Below, piece by piece: positions 17,997 through 26,820 of a stretch of DNA of 64,000 bases. Position numbers and translations under genes: made by a program. The DNA is taken from NCBI RefSeq assembly GCF_002723455.1, contig NZ_PDUS01000002.1, positions 346,398 to 410,397 on the forward strand, in the 5' to 3' direction. The notes beneath the pieces were generated by a model that searched no databases, was not told the DNA's origin, and worked only from the letters and a program-made list of their open reading frames with translations. The stretch is from Pseudoalteromonas sp. 3D05. Its GTDB lineage: Bacteria; Pseudomonadota; Gammaproteobacteria; Enterobacterales; Alteromonadaceae. The first letter of the stretch is position 1; each line of letters starts with the position of its first letter.

Positions 17997-18923
17997 ATGA
18001 ATACTATCCAACAAATTCTTGCCGTTATTGACCCCACTGTTGATTCTCAACATAGCCTCTCGCGTTCAATCGATTTAGCAAAAAAATCGGGGGCAAGCAT
18101 CACTGCTTTTATGAGCATTTATGATTTTTCATATGAAATGACCACAATGCTTTCAAGTGATGAACGTGAAGCAATGAGAAATGCAGTTGTAAAAGATCGC
18201 CAAGCTTGGCTCGATGATATCCTCGCGCAGTATCCTGAGGTTGACATAAAAAGCCAAGTCGTCTGGCACAATCGTACCTACGAAGCAATTATAGATGCCG
18301 TCATTGAGCAAAATTTTGACTTGGTTGTAAAAGGCACCCATCAGCACGATACGCTCAAATCCGTTATTTTCACACCAACTGACTGGCATTTAATTCGTAA
18401 ATGCCCAGCGCCCGTATTACTAGTTAAAGAGCACGCATGGCCAGAGCGTGGAAACATTCTTGCTGCTGTGAACTCAGTCAGTGAAAACGAGCAACACCTC
18501 GCTCTAAATAATCGCATAATCAAAGATGCACAATTTCTATGTGAGCTTGCCAATGCAAAACTAAGTTTAGTAAATGCCTATCCAGCAACACCAGTAAATA
18601 TAGCAATTGAAATACCAGAGTTTAATCCAAGTGTTTACAACGAATCGGTGAAAAAACACCATGTTGAATCCACCCATGAACTTGCAAGCAAACACCAAAT
18701 AGCACATCAAGATTGTGCAATTGAAGAAGGCTTACCCGAAGACGTCATTCCTGATGTAGCGGCACGTTTAAACAGTGAGCTAGTGGTTATTGGTACAGTG
18801 GGTCGAACTGGTTTAAGCGCAGCGTTAGTAGGAAACACCGCAGAGCATGTTATTGATAGCCTAAACTGTGATGTGCTCGCACTCAAACCCGATGGTTATG
18901 TCAGCCCATTAGTAAAAAATTAA
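17997..18923 (+). CDS. uspE: Universal stress protein E
   Basis: A 308-residue cytoplasmic protein made of two tandem Usp domains (about 1-145 and 155-300). The family G-x2-G-x9-G-S/T-type nucleotide loop is partly seen in the second domain as GTVGRTGLSAALVGNTAEHV. The length and tandem architecture match UspE, and its place right after fnr is the same as in Escherichia coli and relatives. Expression is probably tied to FNR and to the inverted repeat that covers its ribosome-binding site. Confidence 0.93.
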   Translation: MNTIQQILAVIDPTVDSQHSLSRSIDLAKKSGASITAFMSIYDFSYEMTTMLSSDEREAMRNAVVKDRQAWLDDILAQYPEVDIKSQVVWHNRTYEAIIDAVIEQNFDLVVKGTHQHDTLKSVIFTPTDWHLIRKCPAPVLLVKEHAWPERGNILAAVNSVSENEQHLALNNRIIKDAQFLCELANAKLSLVNAYPATPVNIAIEIPEFNPSVYNESVKKHHVESTHELASKHQIAHQDCAIEEGLPEDVIPDVAARLNSELVVIGTVGRTGLSAALVGNTAEHVIDSLNCDVLALKPDGYVSPLVKN

Positions 18924-19018
18924 TTAGTGTTGCTTTGTAAATTTTGCTATAGCTCCCCTTGAGCATATAACATATAATACGCCCCTTATTTTTACGCATA
19001 GTATCTCAAGGGGCCGTA

Positions 19019-19927
19019 ATGTCGCATTCTGTTCAAGCCAAAGCTCAATTTAACTTCAATAAGTTACAAAAGCGCTTACGTCGCCAAACTGGTCAAGCAG
19101 TGATGGACTTCAATATGATTGAAGAAGGTGATCGCATCATGGTCTGCTTATCAGGGGGCAAAGACAGCTATACCCTTCTAGAAATGCTAAAACATTTACA
19201 GCGTGTTGCGCCTATCAAGTTTGACCTTTTTGTTGTCAACCTAGATCAAAAACAACCTGGATTCCCAGAACATGTATTGCCTGAGTACCTAGATACACAA
19301 GACGTAGAATACAAGATTGTTGAAGAAGATACCTACAGTATCGTTACTGATATCATTCCAGAAGGTAAAACAACCTGCTCTCTTTGTTCACGATTGCGTC
19401 GGGGCATTTTATATCGCACAGCAAACGAGCTTGGGGCAACTAAAATTGCGCTTGGGCACCACCGCGATGATATGATAGAAACCCTGTTCTTAAACATGTT
19501 TTACGGTGGTAAACTCAAAAGCATGCCAGCCAAATTGATGAGTGATAATGGCGAACACATGGTTATTCGTCCATTGGCATACTGTAAAGAAGCAGATATT
19601 GAACAATACGCTATTCATCAAGCTTACCCTATCATTCCATGTAATTTGTGTGGCTCGCAAGAGAACCTTCAACGTAAGCACACTAAAGCAATGCTTGCAA
19701 AGTGGAATGAAGAACACCCAGGGCGCATTGAAAGTATCTTTACAGCCATGCAAAACGTGGTGCCTTCTCACTTGGCTGATAATGAGTTGTTTGATTTTAA
19801 GCAGTTAAAAACGGGGGAAGTGATTGATGGCGGTGATATCGCACTTGATAAACCCGATATACCAAAGCAACCAGCAACTGCTGCTGAACAAGAATCTGCT
19901 GACGTTGTTACCATCAACTTAAGCTAG
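19019..19927 (+). CDS. ttcA: tRNA 2-thiocytidine synthetase
   Basis: TtcA thiolates cytidine 32 of certain tRNAs using ATP and an iron-sulfur cluster. The 302-residue protein has the PP-loop SGGKDS near residues 44-50, the conserved pair CSLC in [12 protein letters not shown], and a second CNLC pair in [16 protein letters not shown], together with the [13 protein letters not shown] segment; these are the cluster and active-site Cys residues of the family. An AAGGGG Shine-Dalgarno precedes the ATG, and an intrinsic terminator follows the stop. Confidence 0.96.
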   Translation: MSHSVQAKAQFNFNKLQKRLRRQTGQAVMDFNMIEEGDRIMVCLSGGKDSYTLLEMLKHLQRVAPIKFDLFVVNLDQKQPGFPEHVLPEYLDTQDVEYKIVEEDTYSIVTDIIPEGKTTCSLCSRLRRGILYRTANELGATKIALGHHRDDMIETLFLNMFYGGKLKSMPAKLMSDNGEHMVIRPLAYCKEADIEQYAIHQAYPIIPCNLCGSQENLQRKHTKAMLAKWNEEHPGRIESIFTAMQNVVPSHLADNELFDFKQLKTGEVIDGGDIALDKPDIPKQPATAAEQESADVVTINLS

Positions 19928-19942
19928 TTTAAGTTAAAAGTT

Positions 19943-19975
19943 TAAAAAATGCCGCTTTTCTAGCGGCATTTTTGT
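19943..19975 (+). terminator. Terminator after ttcA
   Basis: ATGCCGCT/AGCGGCAT stem, 5-base loop, then a T run. It also lies just past the 3' end of the convergent secF gene and could act for both strands. Confidence 0.88.
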
Positions 19976-19995
19976 TTAGCTTAAACGTGATGTTT

Positions 19996-20913
19996 TTATG
20001 GCATATCCATTAGTGCTTGGCTTTGTTCATCTAACTTTAATTTATAGTTTTCTGCACTTAGCCCCAACAACTGCGGTAATGTAACCGCAATACAGATTGA
20101 CGATAAAGTACCGAAAACAATTCCTGCAAATAATGCGATTGAAAACCCCTGCAAAGGCGCACCGGCAAAAAGCCAAACACTACCTACAGTGGCCAAAGTC
20201 GTGCCTGAGGTAATTAAAGTACGCGTTAACGTGCTGCTAATGGCATTATTAATAACATTATTTACTGTTAGCTGCACCGCGTTCTCGTGCCGTAATAGTT
20301 CACGCACTCTATCACCAACTATTATCGAGTCATTAAGGGAATAGCCAATAATAGCCAGCAAGCTTGCCAATACTGTTAGATTAAATTCCAGCTGCAGCCA
20401 TGAAAATATTCCCAGCACAATTATTATATCGTGAAATAGAGCCGCTACCGCGCCAATTGCCAAGCGCCACTCAAAACGAACAGCGAGATAAAGCATCACC
20501 GCTACCATCGCTGTAAATAAGGCTAAAACGCCCTGTTCAAGTAACTCATCACCTACTTGGCTACCTAAATAAGATGACGAAATAACCTCAAGACCTAACG
20601 TGGGATCTTGCTTAAGTACTTGTAACCACACTGATTGCTCGTCACTTTCTTTTATTTGGAAGTGTTGCGCAGATTGTGCCGTTAACACATAGTTTTTTGT
20701 TCCTGTTGCTGCAATTTTTTGCTGCATCTGCTTATCACTCACTGCAACTGTGGTCGTAAACTCAGTTAAATACCCACCGGTAAAGTCAAAGCCAATATTA
20801 AGCCCCTTATTCACCACACTAAAACCTGATAATAAAACAAATAAGACTGAAATTATTAGCCCAACATAACGGATATGTGTCCCATTTTTTAACAAATAAT
20901 CACGAAAAATCAT
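19996..20913 (-). CDS. secF: Accessory protein-export subunit SecF
   Basis: A 305-residue inner-membrane RND-type subunit that works with SecD to use the ion gradient in late protein export. It has an N-terminal helix, a short periplasmic P4-like domain and five further helices; NIGFDFTGGYLTEF, ASLLAIIGYSLNDSIIVGDRVRE and TLTRTLITSGTTL are family signatures. It overlaps secD by four bases. No yajC is present and this pair stands alone, which suggests a second, accessory set rather than the housekeeping yajC-secD-secF operon. Confidence 0.92.
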   Translation of the reverse strand: MIFRDYLLKNGTHIRYVGLIISVLFVLLSGFSVVNKGLNIGFDFTGGYLTEFTTTVAVSDKQMQQKIAATGTKNYVLTAQSAQHFQIKESDEQSVWLQVLKQDPTLGLEVISSSYLGSQVGDELLEQGVLALFTAMVAVMLYLAVRFEWRLAIGAVAALFHDIIIVLGIFSWLQLEFNLTVLASLLAIIGYSLNDSIIVGDRVRELLRHENAVQLTVNNVINNAISSTLTRTLITSGTTLATVGSVWLFAGAPLQGFSIALFAGIVFGTLSSICIAVTLPQLLGLSAENYKLKLDEQSQALMDMP

Positions 20914-22745
20914 ACATTGACTCCTTGTTTGTTAGCCAGTTTCAAATAGAGCGTTTGGCTTAAAGCTTTTGCCACAAATACACCAGTAAACACACTGGTA
21001 ATAAGACCTAACGCCAATGTGATCGCAAAACCTTTAATAGGCCCATACCCTATGCTGTACAAAATAATGGCTGTTATCATGGTTGTTATGTTGGCATCAA
21101 AAATAGTGCTAAATGCTTGATTATAACCCTGCTCGATTGCCTGATAAGGTGCCCGCCCCTTCAGCCGCTCCTCTTTTATTCGCTCAAAAATAATCACATT
21201 TGTATCAACAGCCATACCAATGGTTAAGACAAGCCCAGCAATACCAGGAAGAGTCAGGACAACACCGGGTAATAACGACATTAAACCCACCAATGCTGTT
21301 AAGTTTAGTAATAAAGCTATATTGGCAATGATGCCTAATTGTCGGTACCACAACGCCATAAACAGCAGTGTCACGCCCATACCTAGCATTAAAGCAGCTA
21401 AGCCATTATTTATGTTATCAGCCCCTAAACTTGGGCCTATCGTTTGCTCTTGAACAATAGTGACCGGTGCAGTCAACGAGCCAGCACGTAGTAATAGCGC
21501 TAAATCTTGCGCTGCTTGAGCGCTTTGCATATTAGTAATACTAAAGCGACTACTCAAATGCCCAAGAATATTTGCTACGTTTATTACTTCACTTTTTTTA
21601 ACCGTTTCACCTTGTTCATTTATATAGTATTCAGAATATACCGTTGCCATAGGCTTCCCAATGTTACGTTTAGAAAACGCAGACATTGCTTCGCCACCTT
21701 GGCTATCTAGGCTTAATTGAACAAGGGGTTTACCCCACTCATCACGTCCAGATTGAGCATTATTGATGTGCTCACCTGAAAATATAGCCACTGGATCTAA
21801 GTTAACTTTGCCACCATCTTGCAAATTAAATGTTTTACCTCCCAATTCTTTGATCTGGTAAAACTCTAGTGACGCTGTGGCGCCAATAATCCGTTTTGCC
21901 TCGCTAGGATCTTGCACTCCAGGTAGCTCAATACGGATCCGTTGCTTTCCTTGGCGCTGCGTAACTGCCTCAGTGATACCCAACTCCTCAATTCTGCCTC
22001 GTAGCGTGGTTAATGTTTGGCTCATTACACCCTTTGCAAATTCATTTGAGCCTTGCTCACTAAAGCTAAACGATACCGATATAAAACGACCTTGATTGTG
22101 GCTAACAGCTTGTAAATATTCAAAATGGCTGAGTACTTCTTTTTCTATTGCTAGCGCATTCGCTTTATCTTGAGAGTGAAGCTCAAAACCTACGCTGCTC
22201 TTTTGTACTCGCATACCTCGCGCTTTATTCTCACGGATCAGCTTTTTCGTTTGTTCAAATGCATTATCAATCTGCTCTTGTTCAGCTTTGCTAAGGTCAA
22301 CATCTAACACAAACAGTACGCCACCATTGAGATCTAATCCTAACTTTATTGGTGCGAGTCCTAAACTTTGTAACCACTGTGGGCTGGTTTGGTGACTAAC
22401 AATTTTACTGCTTAGATGAGTAAATTGATGTTTAAGTAATTGTTGTGCATTGGCACTCTTTGCGGGGCTATCAAGTAAAAGCTCAAGTTCAAAGCCATCA
22501 CTTGTCGTTTGCTCAATTGCTTGAGCAACCTCAAACTTATGTTGGTTGAGGTATTCAATGAGGCTTTTTGTTGTAATTGGGTGCGCTATCGTTTGATTAT
22601 TTATCACCTGAATATGCAACCAAGAAGTTGTAGGGTATAAATTGGGAGCAGCACTCACTGCAAGTAAGAGCAAAGCGATACACATTGCCATATAACTGAG
22701 TTTGAAACGCTGCAAAAGCGATTTTTTTACTGGTTTTTTTAACAT
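20910..22745 (-). CDS. secD: Accessory protein-export subunit SecD
   Basis: A 611-residue inner-membrane subunit partner of SecF. The start MLKKPVKKSLLQRF is chosen because AAAGGAAA lies just upstream; a longer in-frame form starting at 22796 lacks a good ribosome site. The order is one N-terminal helix, a large periplasmic region with the P1 head (LGLDLNGGVLFVLDVD, then RIRIELPGVQDPSEAKRIIG), and a C-terminal membrane domain with LVLTIGMAVDTNVIIFERIKEE, holding the ion-translocating Asp. Paralogous SecDF sets are known in Vibrio and related marine bacteria. The upstream 161-residue exported protein is in the same direction and may be part of the unit. Confidence 0.93.
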   Translation of the reverse strand: MLKKPVKKSLLQRFKLSYMAMCIALLLLAVSAAPNLYPTTSWLHIQVINNQTIAHPITTKSLIEYLNQHKFEVAQAIEQTTSDGFELELLLDSPAKSANAQQLLKHQFTHLSSKIVSHQTSPQWLQSLGLAPIKLGLDLNGGVLFVLDVDLSKAEQEQIDNAFEQTKKLIRENKARGMRVQKSSVGFELHSQDKANALAIEKEVLSHFEYLQAVSHNQGRFISVSFSFSEQGSNEFAKGVMSQTLTTLRGRIEELGITEAVTQRQGKQRIRIELPGVQDPSEAKRIIGATASLEFYQIKELGGKTFNLQDGGKVNLDPVAIFSGEHINNAQSGRDEWGKPLVQLSLDSQGGEAMSAFSKRNIGKPMATVYSEYYINEQGETVKKSEVINVANILGHLSSRFSITNMQSAQAAQDLALLLRAGSLTAPVTIVQEQTIGPSLGADNINNGLAALMLGMGVTLLFMALWYRQLGIIANIALLLNLTALVGLMSLLPGVVLTLPGIAGLVLTIGMAVDTNVIIFERIKEERLKGRAPYQAIEQGYNQAFSTIFDANITTMITAIILYSIGYGPIKGFAITLALGLITSVFTGVFVAKALSQTLYLKLANKQGVNV

Positions 22746-22838
22746 AATTGTTTCCTTTAGCCAGCCAAGTACGCTGGCTTCATGCCATATAGGCACATTA
22801 ATTTTTAGTGTTCGAAATGGAATAAATTAATGGAAAAA

Positions 22839-23324
22839 TTAACTATGGTAGGTAGTGACTGCTCGGTAGAGGAGGTTTGCGTCTTTCCAACCACTTAAAC
22901 GATTTTTCTTACCGTCATAAGCGGTATACCACGGGCGGGTAATGGGTGGCGCTAAAGGCTTTAAATAGAGTTCACGAGCCAAGCTTGGTGTAAAAAACTC
23001 AAATATAGGGGTGTAGTTAGGCTCGACTTGGACCTGTTGTAAAAATAAAGATGAGTTACTTAAAGCTAAACGAAATTGTACAGACTCAAAATCCGATTGC
23101 TTCGGTTGTTCATCAATATGTTTATCATATTTTAAGGGGGCAGTTGTTAAAGCAGATAGATTAACACTTCGCGCTTTATCTATAAATTGGCTGTGCTCTA
23201 ATTTAATACTCAAAAGAGAGGCAATTGAATCCGTTTTGTTTACGCTCACGCCACTTGCAACCTGCGCACTTAACAGTGCAACAACAAGCAGTAATGTATT
23301 TAAAATAAAGCGTAAGTGAGTCAT
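22839..23324 (-). CDS. Unknown exported protein next to secDF
   Basis: A 161-residue protein with a signal peptide or single N-terminal anchor (hydrophobic to about residue 25, QVASG). The mature region has no motif I recognise; RPWYTAYDGKKNRLSGWKD near the C-terminus is the most distinctive segment. It lies about 90 bp upstream of secD on the same strand, so it is likely the first gene of the accessory secDF transcript, and might be a periplasmic partner or a favoured substrate. That link is only positional. Confidence 0.6.
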   Translation of the reverse strand: MTHLRFILNTLLLVVALLSAQVASGVSVNKTDSIASLLSIKLEHSQFIDKARSVNLSALTTAPLKYDKHIDEQPKQSDFESVQFRLALSNSSLFLQQVQVEPNYTPIFEFFTPSLARELYLKPLAPPITRPWYTAYDGKKNRLSGWKDANLLYRAVTTYHS

Positions 23325-23401
23325 ATTGCTTTCTATTAATCAGAGTATAGGCATATATGGAGGTTAATTTTATATTTTCAATACTTTGATGAATATTGAA
23401 T

Positions 23402-23591
23402 TATACCCAAGCCACCTTAAGGTGCAGAATTTAGCATTTCACAGGGGCTTAATGTCAAGGGGTTGGTTTAAAAGTGATTGATACTGCGTTATTGATTTTA
23501 ACAATAGAACCACTACTTCTTGCAATTAATGCCTTGCCTAAATCACTTTTAATTCCAACTGAAACTCATATCTTGAGGTGGTTTGGGTATA
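23402..23591. repeat. MITE-like element, family B
   Basis: About 190 bp bounded by imperfect terminal inverted repeats: TATACCCAAGCCACCTTAAG at the left and, read inward from the right, TATACCCAAACCACCTCAAG. Inside them is a second inverted pair (TTTAAAAGTGATT and AAATCACTTTTAA), so the element could fold end to end. It fills most of the 332-bp gap between the secDF unit and the dehydrogenase gene and encodes nothing. Only one copy is seen in this window. Confidence 0.75.
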
Positions 23592-23656
23592 TAACCGCAG
23601 TATTAACTGCGGCTATAGTTAAAACAATGGATCATACTTAGTGATTTAGAATAGCG

Positions 23657-24706
23657 TTAAGCCACTTCCAGAGATGACATATCAATCACAAAGCGATGAG
23701 ATAAATCACCTTCCTTCAAACGTTCAAAGGCGTTATTAATCTCATCCATTTTAATCATTTCAACTTTTGGTAAAATATTATGTAGAGCACAAAAATCAAG
23801 GATTTCCTGCGTTTGGGCAATCCCTCCGATTAATGAACCCGCCACGCGACGACGACCTAATAATAACGGCACAGAATTAGACTCAGCCATTTCACCAACC
23901 TGACCTACCAATACCTGAGTTCCATCAATGTCTAATAAAGGAAGGTAAGGTGTAAAGTCGTGTTTTACTGGAATCGTATTAATGATTACATCAAATTGAT
24001 TGTTATACGCTTGCATTGCTTTTTCATCTTTAGAAACAAGCAGGTCTTTAGCGCCATACTCGAGTGCTTGGTCTTTTTTATCAGCTGATCGGCTTATCGC
24101 CGTAACGTGTGCCCCCATTGCGGCTGCAATTTTAATCGCCATATGGCCTAAACCACCCAGACCAATCACCCCGACTCTGCTACCTGGGCCGACATTAAAC
24201 GTACGAAGTGGAGAATAGGTTGTAATGCCTGCACATAAAATTGGCGCACATGCTGCCTTATCTAATGACTCAGGTACACTTAACACAAACTCTTCACGCA
24301 CCACGATATGCTTTGCATAGCCGCCTTTTGTTTCTTCGCCAGTGACTCGATCTTTTCCTGAGTAGGTACCAACCATGCCTTCACGACAAAACTGTTCCTC
24401 TCCTTTGTGGCATTGATCGCATTCTAAGCAACTATCCACCATACAGCCAACAGCTACAGTGTCCCCAACTTTATATTTACTCACTGTGTCACCAATTTCA
24501 GTGACACGCCCAACAATTTCATGCCCGGGTAATATTGGATAGCGCGTGCCACCCCAATCATTATTCACTGTATGAAGATCCGAATGGCAAACACCGCAAT
24601 AAAGAATCTCAATTGCTACATCTTCATCACGTAACTCACGTCTTTCAAAGTGATAAGGTTTTAGTGGTGTGTTGGCTTCATGTGCCGCATATCCAATAGT
24701 TTTCAT
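23657..24706 (-). CDS. Zinc-dependent NAD(P)-alcohol dehydrogenase (YahK/CAD type)
   Basis: A 349-residue medium-chain dehydrogenase/reductase that interconverts aldehydes and primary alcohols in the cytoplasm. The catalytic zinc site is seen as CGVCHSDLH and GHEIVGRV, the structural zinc site as C-x2-C-x2-C-x7-C in CLECDQCHKGEEQFC, and the Rossmann motif as GLGGLGHMAIK. The C-terminus follows Escherichia coli YahK closely in layout, a group reported to reduce aldehydes with NADPH; this points to the cinnamyl-alcohol-dehydrogenase branch. It is divergent from the ABC exporter and appears monocistronic. Confidence 0.92.
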   Translation of the reverse strand: MKTIGYAAHEANTPLKPYHFERRELRDEDVAIEILYCGVCHSDLHTVNNDWGGTRYPILPGHEIVGRVTEIGDTVSKYKVGDTVAVGCMVDSCLECDQCHKGEEQFCREGMVGTYSGKDRVTGEETKGGYAKHIVVREEFVLSVPESLDKAACAPILCAGITTYSPLRTFNVGPGSRVGVIGLGGLGHMAIKIAAAMGAHVTAISRSADKKDQALEYGAKDLLVSKDEKAMQAYNNQFDVIINTIPVKHDFTPYLPLLDIDGTQVLVGQVGEMAESNSVPLLLGRRRVAGSLIGGIAQTQEILDFCALHNILPKVEMIKMDEINNAFERLKEGDLSHRFVIDMSSLEVA

Positions 24707-24892
24707 GTGCTGTCCTTTCTTTGTATAAACTAAGTTTTACTCTATAGACCAAAGCGTTACGTTAAATTGTAGTATAATGCCCTGGCTGTGAATTAATAAG
24801 CATGGTCATAACCATTTAAGTATATACTCTAGCCTACACCAAAAAGTTTAATACACCCTTAATATCTTAATTAAAGTCAAAGCAGGAACAGT

Positions 24893-26683
24893 ATGCGCGG
24901 TGCCAGTAGACAAGAAACAATAAAACATCACGATGCCATGAATTTAAGTCAAAGTATTAAAACCTTGTGGCCCTACCTTATGGCATTCAAGGGCCGTGTT
25001 GTATTGGCGCTTTTAGCCCTTATCGCAGCCAAAGGCGCTACTTTGCTAATGCCTTGGGCACTCAAAGAAATCATTGATGCGGTTGACGGAAACTTACAAA
25101 CCCTACTCATAGTCCCTGTTGCATTATTATTATTGTATGGAGGACTGCGTTTTGCTGGCGTCTTTTTTGGCGAAGTTCGTGATGCACTATTTGGCCGAGT
25201 AACCGAGCATGCAATGCGCCATATTGGCTTAAAGGTATTTAAGCATCTACACGCGCTGGAGCTAAGCTTTCATTTAGATAGACAAACCGGTGGCATCAGT
25301 CGTGATATTGAGCGCGGCACACGCGGACTCAGCTTTTTGATGCGGTTTTTAATGTTTAATATTGTGCCAACCCTTTTTGAAATAGTGATTGTTGCAGTCA
25401 TATTCGCCACCGTTTTTTCACCTTGGTTTGCACTTGTTACCCTCATTGCCGTCATAAGTTACATTGCATTCACCGTCATTGTTACTCAATGGCGCAACCG
25501 TTTTATTCGTGAAGCGAATCAGGCCGATAACAACAGTAATAGCCGTGCAATTGATAGTTTATTAAATTATGAAACCGTTAAATATTTTAACAATGAAGAA
25601 TATGAAGCTAAAAGTTACGATACGTTTTTAGCGAGCTGGGAACAAGCAAGGCTGAAAAATCGATTATCTCTGCTTGCTTTAAACTCAGGTCAAGCATTGA
25701 TCATTGCGGCCGCCATTACAGCCCTTATGTGGCTTGGTGCCGCAGATGTTGTAACAGGTGAGCTTACTATTGGTGAGCTGGTTATGATTAATGCATACAT
25801 GATTCAGCTATTCTTACCGCTTAACTTTTTGGGCTTTGTGTATCGCGAGATTCGCCGCGCTTTGACAGATCTTGAAAATATGCTCGGATTACTCACACGC
25901 AAAGCAAAAATAGAAGACGTAGCCGACGCAAAACCATTAAATTTAATAAAGGGTGATATCTCATTTGAGAATGTTTCTTTTGGCTATGACAAAAATCGCA
26001 GCATCATTAATAACTTAAGCTTTAACATTGCAGCAAATAGTAAAGTCGCGGTTGTTGGCTCTAGTGGTGCCGGTAAAAGCACCCTCGCACGCTTACTTTA
26101 TCGTTTTTATGATATACAAAGTGGCAGTATTAAAATTGATGACCAACCCATAAACAACATAACCTTAGAAAGTTTACGCCAAGCTATTGCCATCGTACCG
26201 CAAGACACCGTTCTTTTTAATTCGAGTATTCGTGAAAATATAGCGTATGGACGTCCAACAGCCACTGATGACGAAATTGATACCGCGATCAGGCTTGCAC
26301 ACCTAGAAGGTTTTATTAAAAGCCTTGATAAAGGTGACCAAACACTTGTTGGGGAGCGAGGATTAAAAGTTTCAGGGGGTGAAAAACAACGTATAGCAAT
26401 CGCCCGGGCAATCTTAAAGCAATCGCCAATTATAATTTTTGACGAAGCGACCTCGGCTCTAGACTCTCATTCAGAGCAAGCAATACTTAACGCAATGCGA
26501 GAAGTGGCAAGTAATCACACCAGTTTAGTCATTGCTCACAGGTTATCGACTATTACAGATGCTGACAAAATTATTGTGCTTAAAGATGGCCAATTAGTAG
26601 AACAAGGTACTCACCAAACATTGTTGAATTTAGGGGGCGAATATTCACGCATGTGGCAATTACAACAAACAGAGTCCACATAA
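24893..26683 (+). CDS. ABC exporter, Atm1/HMT1-type half-transporter
   Basis: A 596-residue half-transporter with a six-helix membrane domain (about 30-320) fused to an ATPase domain. The ATPase has Walker A GSSGAGKS (about 389-396), signature VSGGEKQR (about 490-497) and Walker B IIIFDEATSAL. The phrase INAYMIQLFLPLNFLGFVYREIRRALTDLENM is typical of the Atm1 branch, which exports glutathione-bound or sulfur-containing compounds or metals complexed with thiols; a substrate cannot be inferred from context. A possible internal start lies 15 codons in (MNLSQSIK), and either may be used. Confidence 0.92.
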   Translation: MRGASRQETIKHHDAMNLSQSIKTLWPYLMAFKGRVVLALLALIAAKGATLLMPWALKEIIDAVDGNLQTLLIVPVALLLLYGGLRFAGVFFGEVRDALFGRVTEHAMRHIGLKVFKHLHALELSFHLDRQTGGISRDIERGTRGLSFLMRFLMFNIVPTLFEIVIVAVIFATVFSPWFALVTLIAVISYIAFTVIVTQWRNRFIREANQADNNSNSRAIDSLLNYETVKYFNNEEYEAKSYDTFLASWEQARLKNRLSLLALNSGQALIIAAAITALMWLGAADVVTGELTIGELVMINAYMIQLFLPLNFLGFVYREIRRALTDLENMLGLLTRKAKIEDVADAKPLNLIKGDISFENVSFGYDKNRSIINNLSFNIAANSKVAVVGSSGAGKSTLARLLYRFYDIQSGSIKIDDQPINNITLESLRQAIAIVPQDTVLFNSSIRENIAYGRPTATDDEIDTAIRLAHLEGFIKSLDKGDQTLVGERGLKVSGGEKQRIAIARAILKQSPIIIFDEATSALDSHSEQAILNAMREVASNHTSLVIAHRLSTITDADKIIVLKDGQLVEQGTHQTLLNLGGEYSRMWQLQQTEST

Positions 26684-26698
26684 ACGTAAATTGATGTT

Positions 26699-26725
26699 AA
26701 CCTAATTCTATCGAGCGATTAGGTT
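26699..26725 (+). terminator. Possible terminator after the ABC exporter
   Basis: AACCTAAT/ATTAGGTT stem with an 11-base loop, but only a weak T tract, so terminator activity is uncertain. Confidence 0.45.
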
Positions 26726-26820
26726 ATTCACCTCAAAATGTTTGTTTAGCTCAACGTTCTCTATAACAATTAAAGATAGAATAGATAAATACCGATAAAA
26801 ATAATATTCAAGGCAATAAA

